A stretch of DNA of 64,000 nt from Sordariomycetes sp. S80-01Y (taxonomy: Eukaryota; Ascomycota; Sordariomycetes), in contig JAXQJY010000029.1 of assembly GCA_037042185.1 (NCBI GenBank), positions 930,001-994,000 of the forward strand. Reading direction: 5' to 3'. Shown here piece after piece: positions 52,411-61,247 of the stretch (position 1 is the stretch's first letter; every line of letters begins with the position of its first letter). A model generated the notes under the pieces. The model was not told the DNA's origin. It worked only from the letters and a program-made list of their open reading frames with translations, and did not search any database. Made by a program: the position numbers and the translations under genes.

Positions 52411-53790
52411 ATGGCCGCACCGGCCGCATCCCTCCCGAAGCTGGCTCGCCTCGACCCCGAGTCATCCCACACCTTCACAGCTCCAACGAAACGCATCCAC
52501 GAGGGTCACGATGTCTCACACTTCCTCCAAACTCTAGCCTACCGGGATATCGGCCTTTTCGTCCTCCAACTGAACCACGCTCTCATCCCGCGGAACAGCA
52601 CGTCGGGCAGCCCCGTACCAACCACCTTCAAACTACCTTCCAAGTTAGCGACATCGAGTACGCCTGCCATTAAGGAGCTGCGAGAGCTGTTGGCAAAGCT
52701 CGAGAGCTACATTGACGAGGCGCCACCCGATCCAGGTCCAAGAAGGTTTGGAAATGTGAGCTTCAGGAAGTGGTATGAACTGGTTGAGGGGAGGGTAGAG
52801 GAGCTGTTGAGCCAGGGCTCGCTGGGCCAAACTTTGGGCTCGGCAGACGCAAAGGATGAGGTTTCGAAGTACTTTCTGGGCTCGTGGGGAAGCTCACAGC
52901 GCTTGGACTATGGTACGGGGCATGAACTGAGCTTCCTTGCCTTCTTGGGTTGCCTGTGGAAGCTTGGCTTCTTCCCAGAAGGCGAAGACGGGTCGACAGA
53001 GCGCGAGATTGTCCTGTCGGTCATTGAAAGGTGAGATAGCGATACTTCTCTCCCGGCCATGTCTGACTCCAGTAGATACCTCTCAGTCGTCCGGAAGCTC
53101 ATACTAACGTACACTCTTGAGCCTGCTGGTTCTCACGGCGTCTGGGGCTTGGACGATCATTCCTTCATCCCATACATTTTCGGTTCCGCTCAGCTGACTC
53201 GGCCCATCAACCCCTCAGATCCAACACCAGTTGAGGGGTCCGTCCGAGGGGCTCCTCGACCAGCCGACGTCACTAAATCCGAGGTCGTGGAGGATTACCG
53301 CCAATCGAACATGTACTTCTCCGCCATCGGCTTCATCAACGATGTCAAGAAGGGCCCCTTTTGGGAACATTCACCCATTCTCTTTGACATCTCAGGGATT
53401 AGGGACGGCTGGGGCAAGATTAACAAGGGTATGATCAAGATGTTCAACGCGGAAGTCTTGTCGAAATTCCCAGTGGTCCAGCACTTCCCCTTTGGGTCGC
53501 TGTTCTCGTGGGAGAAGGATCCAGACGCAGCAGAGCCGGTGCAGAGCATTCATATGGCAAACCAGCCGGCTGTGCCGGCATCAGCACCCGGAGGAACGGG
53601 CGCGCCGTGGGCACAAGCAACAAGGATGCCACCAACGAGTGGTGGCGGTGGTGGGGTGCCGTATTCGAGAGTACCACCAGGCCCAGGCGCCGGCACGCTG
53701 GGCGTGCGTCCTCCGCCCCAACAGCAACCACCAGGCGAGGGCTCAACTGGCGCGCAAATCACTACGACTAAAGCACCGTGGGCGAAGTAG
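52411..53790 (+). CDS. PP2A activator PTPA (Rrd-type peptidyl-prolyl isomerase)
   Basis: There are two exons, 52411-53030 and 53076-53790, giving 444 residues. The 45-bp intron has GTGAGA, a TCTGAC branch and ends in the tandem acceptor CAGTAG; using the second AG gives [12 protein letters not shown], using the first adds one Ser. Family blocks are clear: [18 protein letters not shown] near 38, [15 protein letters not shown] near 110, [19 protein letters not shown] near 151, [20 protein letters not shown] near 221, and [20 protein letters not shown] near 286. PTPA helps load metal into the PP2A catalytic subunit and is needed for its activity. A Gly/Pro-rich tail of about 90 residues ends TTTKAPWAK; such a tail suggests the longer Rrd1-like fungal form, not proven. 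It acts in cytosol and nucleus. Confidence 0.95.
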
Positions 53791-53976
53791 GCTAATGAGA
53801 AGAAGTCATCATTGAAACAGCGCACACCAGGCTACGCTAGGTAGACTAGGTAGCAAGGCCAAGGGTATAGATCCTAAAGACATCGCATCGTCGCCGGGTA
53901 TCCAGCCAATCCATTAAAAGTCAGCGCAACAAAACACTCCATCTGATGTAACTCTGGTTTATTCTTCGTGGTCGAG

Positions 53977-54643
53977 TTAGGAGGTAGCGGCGGGCGCGGC
54001 AGGAGTCTCCTTGGTCTCGTCCTTCTTCTCCTCGACAGGAGCTGGTGATGTTAGCCACTAGGTGCTTGCTCACGTGGGATACAGGCTTACCGGGAGCAGC
54101 GGCCTCGGGGGCAGCCTCAGGGACCTTGATCTCTTCCTTGGGGGCCTCCTTGACGGGGTCAGCCGGTGCAGCTGCTTCTTGTCAGCAACTCATCCTGTCA
54201 ACGTGACAATATTTGACGGACCAGTGGGAACTTCGACACCAGCAGCCTTGGCCTCAGCCTCGGGTGCGATCTCCGCAGCCTTCACATCAGCGGCCACAGT
54301 CTCAGCAGCCTTGACCTCCTCAGCCTTGGGCTCTTCGGTCTTGGTGTCGGCAGCGACGGGCTCCTCGGCCTTGACCTCAGCAGGCTTAGCATCTTCGGCC
54401 TTCGCGTCAGTAGCGGGAGCAGCCGGGGTGGACTCTGGTTTGGCAGCCTCAGCGGGCTTGTCGTCCGTCTTGGGAGCTTCGGCGGCGGGCGTGGTCTCAG
54501 CGGGCTTCTGTTCGGCGCTCTTGTCCTTCTTCTTGAAGATAGCCTTGAGCTTGGCCTTGAGGTTGTCAAGGGCACCGGGGGCTGATGTTGTCAGAGAGTG
54601 CGATGTACACAGGAGCGTTGCTAAACCTACGAACGCCAGGCAT
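53977..54643 (-). CDS. Small Ala/Lys/Glu-rich protein of unknown function
   Basis: There are four exons, 54643-54631, 54581-54222, 54171-54091 and 54041-53977, giving 172 residues. The introns are 49, 50 and 49 bp with donors GTAGGT, GTCCGT and GTAAGC. The first coding exon is only 13 bases. After MPGVPPGALDNLKAKLKAIF the protein is a run of Ala, Glu, Pro, Lys and Thr without hydrophobic segments. The short basic start helix may bind membrane or nucleic acid; the rest is disordered. The spliced model is in frame throughout and ends ETPAAPAATS. A 5'UTR intron is probable (see separate entry). The acceptor of intron 2 is a triple AAGAAGCAG, all three in frame. The protein looks like low-complexity fungal proteins that lack a known role. 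Confidence 0.6.
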
Positions 54644-54680
54644 GATGGAGGCTGTTTGTTGGGGGACGGGATGCGTGTGC

Positions 54681-54749
54681 CTAGAAATTGTCAGCCCGCG
54701 AACCGAACAAAAGGAGACAATGGCGGCGCGAAGTGTAAAGAGAGCTCAC
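54681..54749 (-). other. 5'UTR intron of the Ala/Lys/Glu-rich gene
   Basis: On the minus strand TTTCAG/GTGAGC opens and GCTGACAATTTCTAG closes a 69-bp intron that ends about 37 bp before the ATG. The donor, branch and acceptor are all strong. The spliced leader would read into CACACGCATCCCGTCC. Confidence 0.55.
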
Positions 54750-55491
54750 CTGAAAGCGAAGTGATGATGGGATGGAATCGAATTCGGACGTCAAATGTCG
54801 TGAGTCAGAAAAGGAGAGTTGGAGAGTCAGAAGTCGACGACGGGAGGTGGAAGGTTCCAGGAGCAGTCGAGGGTCGAACACAGGCCGCGTTACGACTCAC
54901 CTCAGCCTGAGATGAAACCCCCCGGCTCGGGGGAGCTGCGACCTGCAGGGTGCAAATTCCGTCATTTCGGGGACAGCTCTAGTGGGACCCCAGGGATCCA
55001 GCCACTGAGGGGCCGCGCCGTTGGAGTTCGAGGTCCCGTGGCTGCTTGAGTCGGGGGGGTTCCAGATGATCCGGCGGCTATGCATGTAATTTACGTACGA
55101 GATGAGCAGTGGTCGGACCTCGAACCTCTCACTGCAAGGCGCTTACTTGGAGTCGACCACAGCACGGGGGACTCGTCTGGTGCGAGTGGCATAGCTCTGG
55201 AGCCATCATCTTGTGCCTGCTGTTGGTGCTGCTGAGTAGTCCAGCCAGCAACGTGCTATTTCGAGCCATACGCGCTATCGGCCCCATGTGGGGGACGCCG
55301 GCAATTTAACGCTTCTCCACCGCCTGATAACTGAATCCGCTCTGACGCGCCGGGGTGTGATGCATCGCAGTAAAACTGGCTACCACCACCTCTCGTCTCA
55401 AGTGTTGAAATTATAAAAGGCAGTCTCGGCGAGCATTGACGAAAGACAGTAAATCTTAAAAAGGACGAACGGCAAAAAAAAGAATTCACAT
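54750..55491. other. Intergenic region, nothing assigned
   Basis: About 0.74 kb between the leader of the Ala/Lys/Glu-rich gene and the 3' end of the tRNA gene. The side near 54.9 kb should contain the promoter. Frames here are short and carry no signature. Confidence 0.4.
55473..55480 (-). terminator. Pol III terminator of tRNA-Pro
   Basis: Eight T in a row on the minus strand start 12 bases after the tRNA 3' end. Runs of five or more T are sufficient for RNA polymerase III in fungi. Confidence 0.85.
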
Positions 55492-55574
55492 GGGGGCAAG
55501 AGGGAATTGAACCCCCGACCTCTTACATTTGCGGTGTACCCAAAGCAAGAATCATGCGACTAGACCATTGCCCC
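55492..55574 (-). tRNA. tRNA-Pro (UGG anticodon) with an 11-nt intron
   Basis: On the minus strand GGGGCAA at 55574 pairs with TTGCCCC near 55493-55499, and C73 follows. The anticodon stem CTTGC pairs with GTAAG with one G-T wobble. The loop reads TTTGGG, then an 11-nt insert TACACCGCAAA just 3' of position 37, then T38; the anticodon is TGG, read as Pro. The T arm is GGGGG-TTCAATT-CCCTC with one G-T pair. The A box TGGTCTAGTCG and B box GGTTCAATTCC are intact. A run of eight T at 55480-55473 ends transcription 12 bases after the 3' end. Mature length is 72, normal for tRNA-Pro. Position 18, nearly always G, is C here. Confidence 0.9.
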
Positions 55575-56605
55575 AATGGTGCGGGGAAAGTCTCCAATTT
55601 GTACCTATACAGTCTTCCCATCTGTCCTACCAGCTTCAAATTTGCCAAAATGGACTTTCTCCTCCCGTTGAACAGCGAAGGATCCAGATTTGTTTTGTCC
55701 AAGGTTTCTATGGCCATTCTTATGTCTTTTCGCGTAGTGCTACTTGTTGCGGAACTTGCCGTGACCGCTTCATCTGCTCAGCCTCCAACATCTGCCCCTG
55801 GCTCCAACGAACCGCCGGCTTGCTGTATGCGCCGGCTCGAAAGGAACAACGACGCGGAAAAAGGGAAGTATTGGGACCTGCCCTAGCCACAGTGATGGCC
55901 TTTCACGATTCAGTGCCCAGGTCCGTAACAACGGTACGACTGCCATTTATTGGCCCGGGGCGTTGCGCACCTCCTTGACCCTGTTCGTATGTAAGGGAGC
56001 GACCGCGTGGAAGACGCGTGGCGCTCTGACTACTTCCAACCTATTCGAGACCCCTTGGGCAAAGCAAAAGGCGCCAATCACTAGTGTATCAGTACACTTC
56101 CCCTTGTTCTGATTGATAGTCCCCTCTGTGAGTGGCTCCTTGCGACCAATCGAGGTAGTTTGGGTGACTTTCATCCGCAGGAGCCGATGCTTCTGGCGCA
56201 GACCTTGAGCTTCACGTGCACTTCTATTGATCATTGTTTCTTAATCTCTGGTTTTTGTATCTGATCTTGACGTCGGCAGGTTTGTTCTGATTCGTAGTCG
56301 TTGAAACCGAAGAGGTCGACGGTGCCAACACCAGATGAACAGGTGGGACACCATTTGCGTTTGTTTGCCACAAGAAATTTTAAGGAATGCTCCACGGTTC
56401 ATACCTGGAAAGGAGTCCAATCTTAGGTCATAATGGAAATTGAGACTTTCTGGACTGAGCCCAAGATCTAACAGTAGTGCTCGTGAGTACCCTAGAAATG
56501 CAGGCCATGTAGGGGCCGTACAAGAAGCTTGGAATTTGGGTTTCGTAGATTCTGAGACCACGGTGCAGCTGAGAGGAGATTGAACAATCATGCCTGCTTA
56601 GACCC
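55575..56605. other. Intergenic region upstream of the tRNA gene
   Basis: About 1 kb between the 5' end of the tRNA gene and the stop codon of the hydrolase-like gene. The frames of up to 150 codons overlap the tRNA or each other and are not called. No repeat or terminal motif was seen. Confidence 0.4.
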
Positions 56606-57859
56606 TCATGTCGCTCGATCGTCCAGCCAGTCCGACAACATCTCCTGCCCAATCAAACCGAGTCCAAGGTCCTTCTCTTCCTCACCCACATCAGCGACCC
56701 GAACACGTCTTTGCGCTTCGTGCGCCCACGTATCCATTTCATCATCCCACTTGCTTCTTTCCTTGAGCTCCACCTTGTCGATACTTCGTCTCATCAGCTC
56801 GGCCAGCTCATCAGCCTGCATCTGAAACGTGTGGCCTCTTGGCTTGAGCTTCCTCTTACCGGTAGCAGACACGATGTCAGGATGTCGGTCGTGCAGCAGG
56901 AGTGTTTCGGGGATCGTGAGGGTCGATGTTCGTGGGGGGAACACCAGGTGCGATTTTCGCGGAGGCTTCATCAGTCGCACTGTAGTGGTGGGCGCATCGG
57001 CCCCTGAGCGCTCGAGATTTAGGAGCCCCATCATCTCATCAAGAGGTGAGGCGACTGCGTTGAAGCCCGTCGGCACGTGCAACCCTGGATTGTGGAAGAA
57101 CAGACTTGGGCTCGCAAAGGTGTCGAACAAATGCGCCGGCTTCCCAAACAGACTTGGGACGTCATCCAGTATCCCCTCAAGCCGGTCTCCCTTAGCGAGA
57201 GGTTGTGTATTCAACGTCTGCAACCCTCGCTTCCACTTTTTCACTTTGTGGACTGGATGCTCAGGCAGAAACATTGTCCAGTTGTAGATGCCATTGTACG
57301 CCGCGACACCTCTCACCCCAAAGGGAGCATGCTTATGCGCCTCCGTAAGTGCAAGTGATGTCGCAAGACTGGCGCCGACGTACGATCCATAGACGTAGAT
57401 GTCTCGCCGTCGAGGCTCTGGTAGCTTTAGGTTGTCAACGAGCCAGGAGTAGGCGAGTGCTGTGTCATGCACCGGTGCTGGCCACTGAGTCATCATTGCG
57501 AAAGCATCATGTTTGGGTTCATCGGGATCCTGGATGTCCCAGCGATAGTTGATGCTTGCGACTGGACGGTTGCGCAAAACGTCAGGGAGCTGGTCCACAG
57601 TACCACCTTGCGGTGCTGGGAATGCGGGGAGGTTGATGATGAGAGGCTCCTCTGGTGGATGAGCGGACAAGTTGAAAAGACTGGCATATTAGCAAAGACA
57701 CATGCGTGTGAGGCTGGCATATACTCACTCAATCGAGACGTGACCAGTCGAGCCACATCTCACGTCGACGCGTTCATGAGTCCCACGCGTCGCAAACCCT
57801 CTCCTGCCCCCAAAGCGCAGCAGTCGAATATGCAGCAGCGGTCTATGCCATCCTCGCAT
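56606..57859 (-). CDS. Mitochondrially targeted alpha/beta-hydrolase-like protein
   Basis: There are two exons, 57859-57729 and 57680-56606, giving 401 residues. The 48-bp intron has GTGAGT, TGCTAAT branch and GCCAG. The first exon encodes MRGWHRPLLHIRLLRFGGRR followed by GFATRGTHERVD, an Arg-rich, acid-free presequence with an RGF/AT cleavage pattern, so import into mitochondria is likely. The second exon shows an alpha/beta-hydrolase start with PLIINLPAFPAPQGG, then VASINYRWD, an HDTALAYSWLVDNLKL helix and RRRDIYVYGSYVGASLATSL. At that nucleophile elbow the usual Gly-x-Ser-x-Gly is Gly-Ser-Tyr-Val-Gly (residues 142-146), so the catalytic Ser is absent. A late acid/His region may survive as LLHDRHPDIVSATGKRKLKP and GHTFQMQADEL. 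It is probably a non-catalytic member, or catalysis uses another residue. It is divergent from TOK1. Confidence 0.8.
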
Positions 57860-58461
57860 GTTCCCTCCTCACAAGACACGATTCAAGCGAGCGACAACCT
57901 GCATCTGCACGTTAGCCAGCCACCCTCGACGCGATGTGCCATGTGACGCCAACCTACGCTGATCAACATGCTCGAAAGTCCGATGATGGAGCCCCGGTTC
58001 CTGGGTATCCGGCACCTACAAGGGCGAGCTGAAAGCGAAAGCTTTGTAAATGTTCAGGCAATCCGGTTTGCAACCTTCGAGGTCGAAGTCTAATTGCGAG
58101 ACTAGTAGCGATTTCAGATCCGGACGCGTTCAACTGGAGAGGGTGCAGTGGAGATGAGTCCGGCTCGTGGGGGCTCTTAGTGACGGGGTGCCAGATATGC
58201 ATGGGCATAATTGGCGGGTTGGACTGACGTATTTCGTCAACCACCACATGCCTCCCTCATGCACGCTGATGATGGATCAGCCCTCCCGTCTCCAAGTCTT
58301 GGATGCCTCTCAAAGACACTCCGTACAGAGACCTCGCACGAACTACCTCCCATGTCCCGCAGATCCATGATTCCTTCTCAACTCCAGTTGAAGCCTCAAA
58401 TGACTCTCGAAGAACTCGGTACTACTGGGACAGGTCCGAGCATCCCCACGCCTGATTGACC
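57860..58461. promoter_or_regulatory. Divergent promoter region between hydrolase-like gene and TOK1
   Basis: These 602 bp lie between start codons pointing away from each other. Short upstream ATGs exist on the TOK1 side (for example near 58253 and 58270), which could act as upstream reading frames if the leader reaches that far. No TATA box stands out. Confidence 0.4.
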
Positions 58462-60772
58462 ATGAACGACGCCGACCTGGACCAAAACATCGAGCAACAT
58501 GCCGAGCACGCAGAGAATCAGCTGCCGAGGCAGTACCGCTTCCAGAATGATGAGGCCCATCTATACCCGAGTCGATGGTGGTTCACATCCTCGGCCTTTC
58601 CCATGATCGCAGGTACTCTCGGTCCTGTCGCATCGGCATTCAGTATCTGTGCTTTGGCGAGGCCGTGGAGGCAGCATTATCCTCCTGGTACAAACATCGC
58701 CAAAGCTGCCTTTATCGACGATCCGCCATGGTAAATGCTCATCTACTCAAGGCACGGGGATGAAACAAGCTAATGATTCTAGGCTCATCATTGTCAACGC
58801 CATTCAGCTGGCCGTAGCTGTCGTCGCCAACGCCTTCCTGCTCCTCAACATGACACGGAGGGTGCGCTTCAGCATAGCTCAGCCCATCACCATCATCGGA
58901 TGGTATATATCCTCCATCCTGCTAATTGCCCTGTGTGGTACCGCTGCAGGGCCCCTTCTGCAAGGCTTGCCCTTCCCCGAGGAAGAATGTGTTTGGTCAC
59001 AGGCCTTCTGGTACGGTATCTGGGCTGCGATTCTGTACTTCATGAATGCCTCGCTCATGTCGGTCACATTCTGGGGCTCCTGGACTGGCAAATACGCCAA
59101 GGACTTCATCTTGACCACCAGCCAACGCACGCTGATGCTGCAGACCATCGTCTATCTGTTTTACCTCCTGCTGGGCGCCTTGGTCTTTTCGCATCTGGAA
59201 AGCTGGAATTACCTCGACGCAGTCTACTGGTCAAATGTCACCCTCTTCACAATCGGCTTCGGCGACATTGCGCCCGAAAGTAATGCCGGTCGTGCTCTTG
59301 TCATCCCTTATGCTTTAATTGGTGTAATCAGCCTCGGTCTGGTTATCGCTTCCATTCGAAGCTTGCTTCTCGAGCGTGGGCGCAGAAGAATTGATGCGCG
59401 AATGGAAGAAAAGAAGCGTCGACAGACCGTCCGCTCCATGGCGCAGAAGGGCGAGGACTCGCTCCTGGAGCCGATAAAGGAGGACAAGCCACTGTCGACC
59501 TCGCCTGACTCACAGCAGGATATCAGTCCTGCTAATGAATTTGAACGCCGTAAGGCCGAGTTCGATCTCATGCGCAAGATTCAGGAACAAGCTAGCGCTC
59601 GTCGACGATGGGTGTCCATGGCTACCTCGACCGGAACTTGGCTGGTGCTGTGGCTTGTTGGCGCAGCCATCTTCCAGCAAACTGAGATGGAGTACCAACA
59701 CTGGACTTACTTCACGGCCTTCTACTTCTGCTTCGCATCGTTCACGACAATAGGGTACGGCACCGATGTCCCCGTCTCTCCAGCTGGGAAGTCATTCTTC
59801 GTGTTTTGGTCCCTCCTAGCTCTGCCTACCATGACGGTCCTCATTTCCAACGCCGGTGACACGGTGGTCAAGTTTGTTCGCGACGCGACTATCCGTCTCG
59901 GCAACATTACCATCTTGCCTGGTGAGGGTAGTTTCATGGGAGAAATCATGCATATCTTGAGCAAGCTCAGTGGCGGCCTTCTCTTCAAGGACTATCACAA
60001 TCTCCCGAAAACCAACAGCCGTCAGCAATTCATAGCTCACCTCGAAGAAGTTGACAATGACCAGTCATCTCTTGAAGCCCCTGAGCAAACACAAGAGCGT
60101 CCGTCGCAGGAGAGCCGTGGCCGCCCAAACTTTTTGGATGTCGAACGTCGGCCCCAACGAGCTCACTCCACATTTACCTCGCATGTGCGCCGCTCCCTCT
60201 CGCGACTCCGTGATCCGCTAGATGACCTTCCCACCGGCACGGATTTCCACTTCCTCCTCATCTCTGAAATCCAAGTCGTGGGCCGTCACCTTCGTGAGGC
60301 AAAGCCACGACGCTACTCCTTCGAGGAATGGGCCTGGTACCTCAAACTCATCGGCGAGGACGAGCGAGACCCCGAGAACCACCGCAAGCCCCGGGCAAAG
60401 GACAAACGAAACAGACGCCACCACCATAACCACGTTCACGATGGTAAGACACACAACAGTCCAATCCACGATGAACGAGACGTTCAGCACAACCGCGTGG
60501 CTGATGTACACACCGAAGACGGTGAGGAATACCAGTGGTCGTGGGTTGGGAACCGGAGTCCATTGATGGGCAGCCAGGAGGAAAGCGAGTGGATACTGGA
60601 CCGTTTGATGAATAGGCTGAGGGAAAGTCTTAGTGCAGAGAGGAGACGGCAGATGCAGAAGAAGCCTCGAGGAGCGAGTCGGTTGGCGGCAAGAGCAGCT
60701 AATGAAGGGAAGATGGACAGTAGCCACGGTGGCGGCTTGAGTGAGGAGACCAGAGATAGCAAAGAGGGCTAG
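58462..60772 (+). CDS. TOK1: Outward-rectifying two-pore potassium channel TOK1
   Basis: There are two exons, 58462-58730 and 58783-60772, giving 752 residues. The 52-bp intron has GTAAAT, a GCTAAT branch and TTCTAG. The N terminus is cytosolic and acidic. Eight membrane segments are visible: four in residues about 42-175 (including AFPMIAGTLGPVASAFSICA and LIIVNAIQLAVAVVANAFLL), two around pore 1, and two around pore 2. Pore 1 has LFTIGFGDIAP near 246, pore 2 has SFTTIGYGTDVPVSPAGKSF near 412. A long charged cytosolic loop (about 285-355) lies between pores. The C terminus is His/Arg-rich and soluble. Eight segments with two pore loops define the fungal TOK family of plasma-membrane K+ channels. 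The Asp that normally follows the second filter triplet is Thr. The start is the ATG at 58462, as no ATG lies upstream in this frame. Confidence 0.93.
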
Positions 60773-61247
60773 GTTCGGATGCACCATACGCAGTAACAGT
60801 ACCTATTTAGCAGCAATGTCTTATTCAATTCTTGTGTCGCATCGTGAGGGAAGGGAACGTGTGGGTTGTCGCGGATACTAACGAGAAGCTACCTAGCGAG
60901 CCCATACTAGTCCTAGGCCGTCAAACTACCTCTGGCCACGCAAGATTCTGTTTGTACGCCTATCTATGCATTTGAACTGGGGCTGGGCTTGCATCTTGCA
61001 ATCCAGTAAAGAAGCTTCTTTCTTGTATAAGCTGGGCGATTTAGTTGGTCAGCTACATCGCGTTGCGTTGTCATCATTGGCGCTCTTCAGTATAGTAGTA
61101 CAGTGTTCTTTACATTAACCAAACAAAACGCTTGCTAGTAGCCCAACACCCCTGATAACACCAAGCGCTAAAATTCGAACAGTGTTCCTTACATGTACTG
61201 TACAATACTGTTGTTCACCCTCGCACTACCCTCCGACCTCGACGCCT
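60773..61247. other. Convergent 3' flank between TOK1 and the Not4-like gene
   Basis: These 475 bp lie between converging stop codons and should hold both 3' UTRs. AT-rich patches include TTATTCAATTC near 60821 and ACATTAACCAAACAAAACG near 61110. No gene is seen. Confidence 0.45.

Noticed and set aside
54062-54910. 282-codon plus-strand Ser/Ala frame
   Set aside because: It is antisense to the Ala/Lys/Glu-rich gene, whose splice sites and frame fit well together.
55529-55978. 149-codon plus-strand frame upstream of the hydrolase-like gene
   Set aside because: It overlaps the tRNA gene on the other strand and has no family signature.
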